In this document: positions 26,498-35,265 of the stretch, piece after piece
How positions within the stretch are numbered: the stretch's first letter is position 1
Layout of the letters: each line of letters begins with the position of its first letter
NCBI RefSeq assembly: GCF_004104015.1
Contig: NZ_RYFV01000001.1
Location: 186,001 to 250,000, forward strand
DNA from: Actinomyces oricola
GTDB taxonomy: Bacteria > Actinomycetota > Actinomycetes > Actinomycetales > Actinomycetaceae
Direction of reading: 5' to 3'
Length of the DNA: 64,000 bases
Notes under the pieces: model-generated
Told to the model about the DNA's origin: nothing
Seen by the model: the letters and a program-made list of their open reading frames with translations, nothing else
The model's database searches: none
Translations under genes and position numbers: made by a program

Positions 26498-27349
26498 ATG
26501 ACCCGCAGCTACCCCTTCGCCCAGGTCAACGTATTCTCCTCCGAGCCCTACCTCGGCAACCCCCTGGCCGTGATCCACGACGCCGATGACCTGACCGTCG
26601 AGCAGATGCAGCGCATCGCCCGCTGGACGAACCTGTCTGAGACAGTGTTCCTCCTGGCCCCCACCGCCCCCGGGGCGGACTACCGGGTGCGAATCTTCAC
26701 CCCCGGTGGGGAGCTGCCCTTCGCCGGCCACCCCACCCTCGGCTCAGCACATGCCTGGACCGAGCACGGGGGTGCGCCCCGCGACCCCGCCGTCATCGTC
26801 CAGGAGTGCGGCGCCGGCCTGGTGGACGTGCGCCGTGACGGCGGCCTGCTCTCCTTCGCCGCACCGCCCACCATCCGTTCTGGCGGCCTCGACGAGGACT
26901 ACCTGACCAGGATCGTTGCGGCATTCGGTATCAACCGCTCCCAGGTGCTCGCCCACCAATGGGTCGACAATGGCCCCGGTTGGGCCGTGGTGCGCCTGGC
27001 CACCGCCCAAGAGGTTCTTGATCTTGACCCCGACCTCTCCTTGATCCCCGACGCCATGGTCGGAGCCCTCGCGCCGCACCCCGGGGGCTCCGAGTACGCC
27101 TATGAACTGCGCACCTTCGCCCCCGCCGTCGGAGTCGATGAGGACCCGGTCTGCGGGTCCATGAACGCCTCGGTCGGCCAGTGGCTGGCTCGCACCGGCG
27201 AGGCCGGGACCGGCTATCGGGTCTCCCAGGGGCGCAGGCTGGGCAGGGCCGGGGACATCACCGTCACCGTGGACGCCGAGGGCGCCGTGTGGGTTGGCGG
27301 CGCCACCCAAACCCTGTTCCGGGGCACTGCACTCACAGCACTGACCTGA
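26498..27349 (+). CDS. PhzF-family isomerase
   Basis: 283 residues from ATG 26498. Two-lobed diaminopimelate-epimerase-like fold: VFSSEPYLGNPLAVIHDADD, the catalytic Glu in NLSETVFL (about residue 48), FTPGGELPFAGHPTLGSAH, and DPVCGSMNASVGQW. Members isomerise small hydroxy acids; no phenazine genes are nearby, so the substrate is unknown. The long open frame upstream (to 25736) is the antisense shadow of the acetyltransferase. Confidence 0.92.
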   Translation: MTRSYPFAQVNVFSSEPYLGNPLAVIHDADDLTVEQMQRIARWTNLSETVFLLAPTAPGADYRVRIFTPGGELPFAGHPTLGSAHAWTEHGGAPRDPAVIVQECGAGLVDVRRDGGLLSFAAPPTIRSGGLDEDYLTRIVAAFGINRSQVLAHQWVDNGPGWAVVRLATAQEVLDLDPDLSLIPDAMVGALAPHPGGSEYAYELRTFAPAVGVDEDPVCGSMNASVGQWLARTGEAGTGYRVSQGRRLGRAGDITVTVDAEGAVWVGGATQTLFRGTALTALT

Positions 27350-27432
27350 CGTGTGCGCCCTGAACCGCACAATGCAGTTAAGTGTTCAGATTGCTCGCGC
27401 AGCCAGTGTGAACGGGAGAGCCCCCGGGTCCC

Positions 27433-27444
27433 TACCATGGGGCC
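27433..27444 (+). promoter_or_regulatory. -10 element of a leaderless CHAD-gene promoter
   Basis: TACCAT at 27433-27438, 6 bases before ATG 27445; no ribosome-binding site. Confidence 0.5.
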
Positions 27445-28368
27445 ATGGCTCTGCGCGACGCCCATCACACCATGCCATTGGCGGCGGCCGTCGAACGCTA
27501 CCTCGACGAGCAGGTTGGTCTGCTCGTCGCAGGCGCCGCCGCCGTCAGACGCCGGGAGGCCGACGCCATCCATGATCAGCGCGCGGCGGGGCGCCGACTG
27601 CGTTCGGTTCTGCGGACCCTGGGACCAGCCTTGCGCCCATCCCGCCGCACGGCGCTGATCACCGAGCTCGACTGGTTCAATTCACGCATGGGCTCAGCCC
27701 GCGACGCCGAAGTGGTGCGCGATCACCTGGCCCTGCTGTTGCACGGCCTCGACGATCCGGGAGCCGGCCGGCACCTGCTCGAACGCGCCACCGTCCACGC
27801 CGAGGCCGAGGCGCGCCAAGTCGACGCCCTCTACAACGACCCCCGCTACACCGCCCTGACCTCCCTCCCCACACCTTTGGCCCCTTCGCTGTGGCGGCAC
27901 CCTCACCGGGCACCCGACGACCAGATCATGATCGAGCGCCTGACCCGGGTTGGGGCTCGAATGCTCACCGCGCGCGGCCGGGCCGAATCCGCGCATAGGG
28001 CCACCGACGTCGAGCTCCACCGCCTGCGCCGACGTGTCAAAGACGCCCGCTACGGAGCCGAGACCATCCGCGCGGCGGACGCTGAGGCGCCCGCCGTGGT
28101 CGCATCCCTGCGCAAGGCGGCCACTCTTCTCGGCGATCTCCAGGACATGGTCGTTGTTCGTCAGTGGCTTGACAGCCCCGGCAACGCTGGGCTCACGGCA
28201 CCCCAGGCGCTGCTTGCGGCGATCGCAGAACGGCGCGACAGCGCCCTGGCCCGTATTGACACCGCGGTCAACTCCGCCCTTGAGGACTGGTGCTCCTGGA
28301 GCGGAATGGACCTGCAAGCCCCTCTCCCGCGGCAGTCCACCGGAGCCACTGAAAGAATGGCTCCGTGA
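27445..28368 (+). CDS. CHAD-domain protein
   Basis: 307 residues, nearly all CHAD domain: a histidine- and arginine-rich helical bundle that in characterised members binds polyphosphate. Conserved pattern IHDQRAAGRRLRSVLRTLGP (about 33-52), DWFNSRMGSARDAEVVRDHL and the second half ELHRLRRRVKDARYGAETIR. No CYTH phosphatase domain is fused. It overlaps the next gene, a HAD phosphatase, by 4 bases (GTGA), so the two are made together. Confidence 0.88.
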   Translation: MALRDAHHTMPLAAAVERYLDEQVGLLVAGAAAVRRREADAIHDQRAAGRRLRSVLRTLGPALRPSRRTALITELDWFNSRMGSARDAEVVRDHLALLLHGLDDPGAGRHLLERATVHAEAEARQVDALYNDPRYTALTSLPTPLAPSLWRHPHRAPDDQIMIERLTRVGARMLTARGRAESAHRATDVELHRLRRRVKDARYGAETIRAADAEAPAVVASLRKAATLLGDLQDMVVVRQWLDSPGNAGLTAPQALLAAIAERRDSALARIDTAVNSALEDWCSWSGMDLQAPLPRQSTGATERMAP

Positions 28369-29225
28369 ATTACGCGCCGCTGCCCAATGAGCTCACCGAC
28401 CCGCTGCCCTCCCGCATCGACCTGAGGCTGGTGGTCAGCGACATGGACGGCACCCTTATGGACGGCACAAGACGAGTCCCCGCCGGGTTCACTGACATGG
28501 CGGCGCGCATGCGCTCTAGGGGGATTCTCTTCGTCCCCGCCTCGGGCCGCCAGCTCGCCAACTTGCACCATGTGTTAGGCGACGCCATTGACGACGCCCC
28601 GGTGATCGCCGAGAACGGCGCCCTGGTCAAGCAGGGCGCTACTGAGATCCATTCCGACACGATGAGCGCAGCCGACGTCGCCACCGTCGTTACCACCGTC
28701 CGCTCACTAAGGGAACAGGGGTACGATGGCGGCGCGGTCATGGCCTGCAAGCAGAGCGCCTACATTGAGCGCGCCGACGCCCGCTTTATCACCATGTGCG
28801 ACACGTACTACACCGCCCTGGCCGTCGTTGACGACCTCCTGGCCCTGAACCGCGCGGAGGTCCTCAAAGTGGCCGTCTACGACTTCGGCGACGCCGAGGA
28901 GGGCAGCGCCGCGGCCCTCGGCCCAGCGGCGCCCGGGCTCCAGACCGTGGTCTCGGGCAAGCACTGGACGGACATTATGCCCAAGGCCGTCTCCAAGGGC
29001 CGCGCCCTGGCGGCAATCCAGGCGCGCTTCGGCATCGCCCCGGCCCAGACCGCCGTATTCGGCGATTACCTCAACGACCTCGACCTCTACGACCACGCCG
29101 AGCTGTCCTTCGCCGTGGCCAACGCCCACCCCAGGATCACCGCCACCGCCCGCTACCGGGCGCCGGCGAACACCGAGGACGGCGTGCTGCGCACCATTGC
29201 CGAACTCCTGACCCGCCAGGGCTGA
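28365..29225 (+). CDS. HAD-superfamily (Cof-type) phosphatase
   Basis: 286 residues from GTG 28365. Motif I DMDGTLMDG (two catalytic Asp), motif II PASGRQ, motif III Lys in MPKAVSKGRALAAI and motif IV GDYLNDLDLYDHA place it in the Cof/class IIB group that dephosphorylates sugar or coenzyme phosphates. Start overlaps the CHAD gene stop. The pairing hints at a phosphate or polyphosphate-linked role, but this is inference. Confidence 0.92.
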   Translation: MNYAPLPNELTDPLPSRIDLRLVVSDMDGTLMDGTRRVPAGFTDMAARMRSRGILFVPASGRQLANLHHVLGDAIDDAPVIAENGALVKQGATEIHSDTMSAADVATVVTTVRSLREQGYDGGAVMACKQSAYIERADARFITMCDTYYTALAVVDDLLALNRAEVLKVAVYDFGDAEEGSAAALGPAAPGLQTVVSGKHWTDIMPKAVSKGRALAAIQARFGIAPAQTAVFGDYLNDLDLYDHAELSFAVANAHPRITATARYRAPANTEDGVLRTIAELLTRQG

Positions 29226-29357
29226 CACCGCCACTAGCCACCGGGCACATGCGCCAAGTCCACGACGCCCCGGGCGAGCCGGCAGGAACTCATGCGCAAG
29301 ATCCCATGCGCATCATTTGGCCGTCTTCAACCAGTAACCGCGCCGGCTGCCGCCCCC

Positions 29358-30425
29358 TCAACGCGAGGGCGCAGCGGACACCAGGGCCAGCCCCAGCGCC
29401 TCAATGGACTCAGCCCTGAAATCACGCATGGACGACGCCCACTGGCAGTTGTCCGCCGCGTGGTACATGCCCTTCTCCGTGCGCACTCGTGCACTCACGC
29501 CGGCAGCGCGCAGACGCCGAGCGTAGGCCAGACCCTCGTCGTAGAACAGGTCGAGGTCACCGACCCCAATCCACGCCGCCGCCAGCCCGGCCAAGTTGAC
29601 TCGGTGCGCCGGGACCGCCCAATCGCGCCCATCGAACTGCCCCGGGGCGCACCCCAGGTAGGCCCGCCACGCCTCAGCATTGGCCCGCGCCGTCCACACG
29701 AAGTCCCCGCGCCCAGGTATTTCCGCTCCACCGGCACCAGTGGCGCTATCGAGCATGGGGGAGTTGAGCAACTGGAAAACCAGGCCAATGCCCGCATCAT
29801 GGGCGCGCTGGGCCAGCGCCGCCGCAATCCCACCACCTGCCCCGGCACCGCCCACGGCAAGACGCGCAGGATCCACCCCGAGCTCCTCGGCCCGCTCCCG
29901 GACCCACGTCAGGACCGCGAATCCGTCATCCAGGGCCGCGGGGAACGGGTGCCCGGGGGCGAGCCGGTAGTCGACAGAAACCACCAAGATGCCGAGTTGG
30001 CGCGCAATACGCGAGCACAGCAGATGATCCTGGGCGGGGCTCCCGGAGACGAAACCACCTCCGTGGAACCAGAGCAGCGCCCCGGTGGGAGCCCCCTGGG
30101 GGCCGGCCGCCTCAGCGCGATAGCACCACACCGGAACCTTCAGGCCACCGCCGAGAGCCGTCCTCTCCCGTCCCAGTCCGCGGGGAAAGACCCGGGGGAG
30201 GGCGGCGGCCGAGAGCCTGTGGCGCTGCCTGTCAGCAGGACGCCCAGCAGAGCTGGTGCCGTGAGGCAGGACCAGCAGCGGCGCCCGCAACTCGGGGGCC
30301 ACCTGGTGGAAAGCCGGTCCCAGATCACGACGCCGAGCCTCGACGACGACGGCAGCACCGACCGCGGCCAACCCGGCCAGCGCCAAGGCCCCCAATGAGC
30401 GGGGGCGGTGTGTTGGCGGCGGCAT
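29358..30425 (-). CDS. Alpha/beta hydrolase-fold (HSL family) protein lacking the nucleophile serine
   Basis: 355 residues. An N-terminal hydrophobic segment (about 10-28) may anchor it. The HSL-type oxyanion motif HGGGF is at 121-125 and DYRLAPGHPFPAALDD follows, but the nucleophile elbow that should read G-D-S-A-G-G is GAGAGG at residues 193-198: both Asp and catalytic Ser are replaced. The acid (GDLDLFYDE, about 290-298) and the His (GMYHAAD, about 322) remain. It is therefore probably not a conventional esterase. RBS AGGAG before ATG 30425. Confidence 0.85.
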   Translation of the reverse strand: MPPPTHRPRSLGALALAGLAAVGAAVVVEARRRDLGPAFHQVAPELRAPLLVLPHGTSSAGRPADRQRHRLSAAALPRVFPRGLGRERTALGGGLKVPVWCYRAEAAGPQGAPTGALLWFHGGGFVSGSPAQDHLLCSRIARQLGILVVSVDYRLAPGHPFPAALDDGFAVLTWVRERAEELGVDPARLAVGGAGAGGGIAAALAQRAHDAGIGLVFQLLNSPMLDSATGAGGAEIPGRGDFVWTARANAEAWRAYLGCAPGQFDGRDWAVPAHRVNLAGLAAAWIGVGDLDLFYDEGLAYARRLRAAGVSARVRTEKGMYHAADNCQWASSMRDFRAESIEALGLALVSAAPSR

Positions 30426-30497
30426 TGCAGCTCCTGAACGTGGCGGTAAGGACCGAGGACGGCGCTGTGCCCCAGTCGTCGCGAGAGTACCGCAGTC

Positions 30498-30935
30498 TCA
30501 CCGGGCCCGGTGCCGCCCCCCACCCATGAGGGCGTCGAGTTGGCGGCGCTCCTTCTTCGTGGGCCGGCCGGCTCCCCGCGCCCGAATGATCGCGGCGGGA
30601 GCGTCCATGGGGGAGGGGCGCGGCGGTGAGAAGTCGGTGTAGGCGGTGCGGGCGACAGGGGCCCCGACCCGCTTGGTGAGGATGCGCTCCACGGTGAGAA
30701 AACGATCGAAGCCGTCGACGCGGTAGCGCACCTCATCGCCGACGCGCACATGCTGCGCGGGCTTGGCGGTCTCGCCATTGACACGCACATGACCGGCCTT
30801 GCAGGCGGCGGTGGCCGCCGAGCGGGACTTAATCTGCCGCACACTCCACAGCCACACATCCACGCGCACCGAACTGGGTCCACGAGGGGGACCGCCCACC
30901 TGCGAAGCCCGGCTCGGGTGCCGCCCGTTGTTCAT
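30498..30935 (-). CDS. hslR: Hsp15-like S4-domain RNA-binding protein
   Basis: 145 residues. S4 domain at about 23-85: VRVDVWLWSVRQIKSRSAAT, GHVRVNGE, VGDEVRYRVDG. Basic C-terminal tail with GAGRPTKKERRQLDAL, typical of Hsp15, which binds stalled 50S subunits carrying nascent peptide. ATG 30935 lies 6 bases after TAGGAT, so probably leaderless. Transcribed in the same direction as the hydrolase gene but 70 bases away. Confidence 0.87.
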   Translation of the reverse strand: MNNGRHPSRASQVGGPPRGPSSVRVDVWLWSVRQIKSRSAATAACKAGHVRVNGETAKPAQHVRVGDEVRYRVDGFDRFLTVERILTKRVGAPVARTAYTDFSPPRPSPMDAPAAIIRARGAGRPTKKERRQLDALMGGGRHRAR

Positions 30936-30941
30936 GGCTTG

Positions 30942-30947
30942 ATCCTA
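30942..30947 (-). promoter_or_regulatory. -10 element of leaderless hslR promoter
   Basis: Minus-strand TAGGAT at 30942-30947, 6 bases before ATG 30935. It overlaps the stop-codon region of the upstream HNH gene. Confidence 0.5.
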
Positions 30948-32006
30948 ACGACGGCGGCGCCTGCGGCCCCGCCTCAGTGCCCGCCGTGCCCGGCCCATGA
31001 GCCCAATCCCGAACAAAATCGTCCCCACGCAGGCAAGCACGGCCCGGCCGGGGTGGTGCACCACGGCGCTCGCGGTACGGGCGGCCAGGTCGCCGCCGCG
31101 TTGGAGCAGGGGCGCGCTGCTATCACCGGCCATGCACTGGCTCAACGTGGCGTGCAGGGCACTGCGGTCGGCATCGGGCAGGCCCAGCCCGTAGGCTGCG
31201 GCCACGGAAACGAAGCGCTGGGCGTATTGGCAGTGCTCGGCCTCCTGGGGCGGCCACCAGCCGGTCCCCGCGGCGGTGTCCCAGGTGCCCGTCTCAGTGG
31301 AGCCGACCGGGCAGGTGGCTGGGCCGCAGGCTCCTTTGCTCTCATTGGCCTGTCCGTCGACGGCCAGTAAGTTGAGCGGGTCATTGGCGACCAATAGGCG
31401 AGTGCGGGCGTCCCAGGCCCAGGCCCCGTGGGCGTAAAGGTAGTTCAGTGGCACCACATGGTCGATCTGGACCGCCGCGGAGGTGTCCTGGCCGCGGGTG
31501 AAGGCGATGGTGGAGCCCGTGTAGGGATCGTGGAGCACCCCGGACCACACGGTGGCGTCCGGGCAGACGGCGGCCCCCTGGCCGACGCCCTCTTCCCGGC
31601 CCTGAAGGCCCTCGGCACGCGAGTAGTCCGTCTCCGTGAGGTCACGGGCCAGGATCTCGTTGCGGGTGTCGCAGCCGTCGCCGTCGACGTCCTCCCAAGC
31701 CCGGCCGAACCAGCCTGTGCGCGAGCCGCCCTCGCCCCAGGACACGGCTGCGGGGGAGTCCGGCGGGAGGTTCTCCAGGGCGCTGAGCGCCTCGGCCGGG
31801 CTGAGCACCAGTGTCCCGCGCTCATCCCAAGGCACCGGGGAGGCGGTTGCCGCGTCGAGGGCGGGCGGGGCCGCCTGGGCGCCGGCTCCGTTCGGGGCGG
31901 CCAGCACCCCCGCCAATGCCAGGGCAAGGACCGGTACCGCCGCCATTGACCGGGACATTCGCGCCTGCACGCCGGAGCGCCGGGTCGCCACCGAGAGGAT
32001 GCTCAT
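30945..32006 (-). CDS. Secreted, membrane-anchored HNH-type nuclease (DUF1524-like)
   Basis: 353 residues from ATG 32006, chosen because TAGCCT (32014-32019) ends 7 bases upstream; an ATG at 32036 is in frame but would precede the promoter. Signal sequence (VLALALAGVLAAPNGAGAQA, about 25-44), then a domain with VQIDHVVPLNYLYAHGAWAW and ANDPLNLLAVDGQANESKG, the beta-beta-alpha-metal site seen in GmrSD C-terminal and DUF1524 nucleases. Four conserved-looking Cys suggest disulfides. A C-terminal transmembrane helix (AVLACVGTILFGIGLMG) and an Arg-rich tail follow, so the nuclease is held outside the membrane. Confidence 0.82.
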   Translation of the reverse strand: MSILSVATRRSGVQARMSRSMAAVPVLALALAGVLAAPNGAGAQAAPPALDAATASPVPWDERGTLVLSPAEALSALENLPPDSPAAVSWGEGGSRTGWFGRAWEDVDGDGCDTRNEILARDLTETDYSRAEGLQGREEGVGQGAAVCPDATVWSGVLHDPYTGSTIAFTRGQDTSAAVQIDHVVPLNYLYAHGAWAWDARTRLLVANDPLNLLAVDGQANESKGACGPATCPVGSTETGTWDTAAGTGWWPPQEAEHCQYAQRFVSVAAAYGLGLPDADRSALHATLSQCMAGDSSAPLLQRGGDLAARTASAVVHHPGRAVLACVGTILFGIGLMGRARRALRRGRRRRRR

Positions 32007-32297
32007 GGTCACGAGGCTACCCAGTGCCTCTGACAAGGACGCGGCATGCTCCGGGTCTCGGACTCCGGGTCTCCGGCCGGACCCTGGGAGGTGGGAGGTG
32101 GGATGACGCGCGCAGGCGCCGGCCCGGTGAGGATAGCGCTCCCCATGTGCATGTGCGATGCGGCAGGAGGCGCACGGAGGCGATTTCGTGACATCCTTTG
32201 GCTTGTCGGAGGTGGGCCGACCACGGCCGCCCCGACGGGGCGCCCATCCCGCGTCCCGGTCCGTCTGCGGCCCAGCGCCGCATAGGAGGTGCAGTCT

Positions 32298-32801
32298 GTG
32301 GCCGTCTACTTCGTTTTGGCCGTCGTCGGGCTCGCGCTCATGCTCGTGTCCTTCTTGGCCGATGACGTCCTCGACGGGGTCCTGGACATTGACTCCGGGG
32401 GCCTGTTCTCCACTACCGCTGCGGCGGCTGCTCTGACCCTTTTCGGTGCGGCCGGCATTATCTCCACCGGTATTGGCGCGGATGCGCGCTGGGCGATTCC
32501 GGTGGCGACAGTAACCGGTGTGGTCGGCTACGCCCTCACGGTGGCCCTGGTCCGCGTTATGCGGGCCTCTGAGTCCGAGCAGCCGGAGCTGACCGCCTCG
32601 GTGGTCGGCGCGCAGGCCCTGGTCGAGGCGGGCCCGTCCATCCTGGTGCTCTACAACGGCGCCTACCTGCGCCTCGCTGTTCGCACTGAGGATGGCACGC
32701 CCCTGTCCACGGGGCAGTCCGTGCGCGTGGTCTCCCTGGCCACGCCCACCAGCGCCGTCGTCACACCTGTCACATCATCCGCAAAGGAGTTCCTCTCGTG
32801 A
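32298..32801 (+). CDS. NfeD-like membrane protein
   Basis: 167 residues from GTG 32298 with AGGAGG 8 bases upstream (an earlier GTG at 32289 overlaps that site). Three or more hydrophobic segments (about 3-22, 38-58, 64-90) are followed by a soluble beta-rich C-terminus (about 100-150, ASVVGAQALVEAG ... GQSVRVVSL) that resembles the OB-fold of NfeD proteins. Overlap with the flotillin gene by 4 bases fits the usual NfeD-flotillin pairing in membrane microdomains. Confidence 0.75.
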   Translation: MAVYFVLAVVGLALMLVSFLADDVLDGVLDIDSGGLFSTTAAAAALTLFGAAGIISTGIGADARWAIPVATVTGVVGYALTVALVRVMRASESEQPELTASVVGAQALVEAGPSILVLYNGAYLRLAVRTEDGTPLSTGQSVRVVSLATPTSAVVTPVTSSAKEFLS

Positions 32802-34279
32802 CACTCGTTATCGGTATTGTCATCGCGATCGCGGCGGTGGTCTGTGCTGGCTTTCTTGTCGCCTCGCGATACAAAGTTGCCTCGCCTGATGAGGCCCTCA
32901 TTGTCACCGGCCGCAAAACCAGATCCCGCCTGGACGCCTACGGCCGGGAGATCGCTGATCTGACTAACCAGCGGGTCATTGTCGGCGGTGGCGTCTTCGT
33001 TATTCCCTTCGTGCAGAAGATGTACCGCCTCTCCCTGGCCAGTCGGAAGATCGTCATGGGCATCGAGGCCATTGACATTAACTCGATCCCCATCGACGTT
33101 AAGGCCGTGGCCGTGGTCAAGATCGGTGGCACTGAGACGGCGATCCGCTCGGCGGCCCAGCGCTTCCTCAACCAGCAGAACCAGATGGCGGACACGGTTC
33201 AGGAACTCATGGCCGGCTCCTTGCGCTCGGTCATTGGCTCGATGAGTGTCAAGGAGATCATTACCGACCGTGAGGCCCTGTCCACCAAGGTGCTCCAGGC
33301 CGCCCAGGAGTCCCTCACCGAGCAGGGACTCGCCCTCGACACCCTCCAGGTGCAGGACATCTCCGACCGCAACGGCTACCTGGACTCCATGAGTGCCCCG
33401 AAGGTCGCCGAGGTTCGCCGCGAGGCCAACATTGCCAATGCTGCTGCGCACCAGAAGTCGGAGGAGGCTCGCATTGAGGCCGAGCGCCAGGTGGTGCTCA
33501 AGAACAAGGAGCTCGCCCTCCAGCGGGCCGCGATTAAGGCTGAGACCGACCGGGCCGATGCCGAGGCCTCGGCGGCCGGCCCCATCCAGGCCGCGCAGAT
33601 GGACCGCGAGATCGCCACGAGTCAGAACGACGCCGCCAAGCAGCGCGCCGAACTGCGCGCCACCGAGCTGGTGGCCGAGGTCGAGCGTCCAGCGGACGCC
33701 GCCCGTTACAAGACTGTGGTCGAGGCCGAGGCCGCCAAGGCGGAGGCGATCGCCCAGGCCGAGGCCCGTGCGCGCGCCGCCACCATTGAGGCCGGGGCCC
33801 GTGCCGAGGCGCAGAAGATTGAGGCCCAGGCTCGTGCTGAAGCCCGCCGCCAGGAGGCGGCCGCCGAGGCGGAGGCCGTGCGCCTGGCCGGTCAGGCCGA
33901 GGCGGACAAGACCTCCGCCATGGCACACGCTGAGGCCGAGCGGACCCTGGGCGTGGGTAAGGCCGAGGCGGAGGCCACCAGCGCCAAGGCCGAGGCCATG
34001 CGCGCCTACGGAGAGGCCGCTGTTCTGCAGATGGTGGTCGAGCAGCTGCCCAACATTGTGCGTGAAATGGCGGCACCGCTGTCGTCTATTGACCAAATGT
34101 CCGTGGTCTCCACCGATGGTGCCACCCCATTGGTGCGCAATGTGGCCTCGGGCATTGGTCAGACCACTGAGCTCGTCAAGGGCCTAACTGGGCTGGACTT
34201 GGCCGGGTTGTTCCACAACGCCTCGGAGGGGGCCACTGCCAGCACCTCCGGTTCCGGCCAGGCGTCTCCGGGCGCCTGA
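32798..34279 (+). CDS. floT: Flotillin-like SPFH-domain protein
   Basis: 493 residues from GTG 32798 with AAAGGAG upstream. One N-terminal transmembrane segment (TLVIGIVIAIAAVVCAGFLV), an SPFH/PHB domain (about 24-200: IVTGRKTRSRLDAYGREI, VIPFVQKMYRLSLASRK, GSMSVKEIITDREALSTKV), then a long Ala/Glu/Arg coiled coil (about 205-420, repeats such as EARARAATIEAGARAEAQKI). C-terminal oligomerisation segment and a Ser/Gly-rich tail. Organises membrane microdomains; specific clients unknown. A very strong terminator follows. Confidence 0.93.
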   Translation: MTLVIGIVIAIAAVVCAGFLVASRYKVASPDEALIVTGRKTRSRLDAYGREIADLTNQRVIVGGGVFVIPFVQKMYRLSLASRKIVMGIEAIDINSIPIDVKAVAVVKIGGTETAIRSAAQRFLNQQNQMADTVQELMAGSLRSVIGSMSVKEIITDREALSTKVLQAAQESLTEQGLALDTLQVQDISDRNGYLDSMSAPKVAEVRREANIANAAAHQKSEEARIEAERQVVLKNKELALQRAAIKAETDRADAEASAAGPIQAAQMDREIATSQNDAAKQRAELRATELVAEVERPADAARYKTVVEAEAAKAEAIAQAEARARAATIEAGARAEAQKIEAQARAEARRQEAAAEAEAVRLAGQAEADKTSAMAHAEAERTLGVGKAEAEATSAKAEAMRAYGEAAVLQMVVEQLPNIVREMAAPLSSIDQMSVVSTDGATPLVRNVASGIGQTTELVKGLTGLDLAGLFHNASEGATASTSGSGQASPGA

Positions 34280-34317
34280 GGGCGGTGCGAAGCCAACTCT
34301 CGTAGTTCCAGGTTCAA

Positions 34318-34356
34318 GGGGAGGGCCGGTCACTCCATGAGTGACCGGCCCTCCCC
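34318..34356 (+). terminator. Hairpin terminator after flotillin gene
   Basis: Perfect 17-bp stem GGGGAGGGCCGGTCACT (34318-34334) with complement at 34340-34356 and a 5-base loop. No T-run. Confidence 0.8.
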
Positions 34357-34533
34357 GCAAGCCCCCTGCCGGGGCCGGCGGCCCGGGTTGAGGACTTCCC
34401 GGCCCAGGCCCGGGGCTCACCGCGATGCCGGGCAGCGCAGTGCCGGATGCGGGCGACGACCTTCTGGACTCGTGCCTCCTACGGTGGCCGCGCCGCAAAC
34501 GCCTCCCGGCAATCACAGGGGCGGCGACGCCGC

Positions 34534-35250
34534 TCAGGCCGGGTTCCTCTGACCCTGCGGGCCCGTGGCACCACCGGCCTCACTACTGCCGTCTGGAAGC
34601 TCAAGCCGCGTCTGGAGGACGCGGAGCTCCTCCAGGGCGGTCAAGTGGGAGAAGCGGGCTTCCAGGGCTGCACCATCAGCATCCAAGGCTCGGCGCCGGG
34701 CGGCCTGGGCGCAGCTGCGCAGTTCGGCTGCGGCTCGCGCCACCACCTTGTGCTGAGGGTGAGTTGGGCCCTCGCCCTCACCCAGGTCCCCCCGGGCGGC
34801 CTCTACCTGTCCGAGCAGGACGCGCGGGGCGTAGACGCGCACCAAGGCCATGGCGTCGCAGCGCATCTGCTCATCGGTGCCGGGCGCCTCCCACATCAGG
34901 CCAACAGTGGTCAGGTCGTCAAGGACCTCCTGCCAGCGCAAGCCCTGAGCGGCGGGCAAAACGCCGCTTGAGCGGGCGACCTGCCCGCGCAGGGACGCCA
35001 AGGCGGCCTCATAGTCCGCCCAGGCGGTGCCCTCCAGTTCCGGTCTGCTGCGCCGCTCCCGGTGGAGCGCCACAGCGCCCGCCGCCAGGCCCAGGCCGCC
35101 GGCCCCCAGGGCCGTGTCGAGCACTGTGGCCACACCTGAGGCATCGAAGGAGCGCGCGGTGAGGAGGGCGAGTAGCCCGCCGCCCAGAGCGCCGCCAATG
35201 ACCCACTGCCGCCATCGGCGGCCACTGGCCCGCGCCGCAGAGTCTCGCAT
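34534..35250 (-). CDS. Conserved hypothetical protein with two membrane segments
   Basis: 238 residues from ATG 35250, last gene of the zwf-opcA/pgl transcription unit (15 bases after the fusion gene stop). Two hydrophobic segments near the N-terminus (WVIGGALGGGLLALLTA about 16-32, LGAGGLGLAAGAVAL about 48-62), then a cytosolic helical, charged domain. No family recognised. Its place beside pentose-phosphate genes does not by itself suggest a function. Confidence 0.7.
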   Translation of the reverse strand: MRDSAARASGRRWRQWVIGGALGGGLLALLTARSFDASGVATVLDTALGAGGLGLAAGAVALHRERRSRPELEGTAWADYEAALASLRGQVARSSGVLPAAQGLRWQEVLDDLTTVGLMWEAPGTDEQMRCDAMALVRVYAPRVLLGQVEAARGDLGEGEGPTHPQHKVVARAAAELRSCAQAARRRALDADGAALEARFSHLTALEELRVLQTRLELPDGSSEAGGATGPQGQRNPA

Positions 35251-35265
35251 GGCCGGCTTCCTACC

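Noticed and set aside
34425-35162. Plus-strand frames over 34.4-35.2 kb
   Set aside because: Arg/Pro/Ala-rich shadows of the minus-strand two-helix membrane protein.
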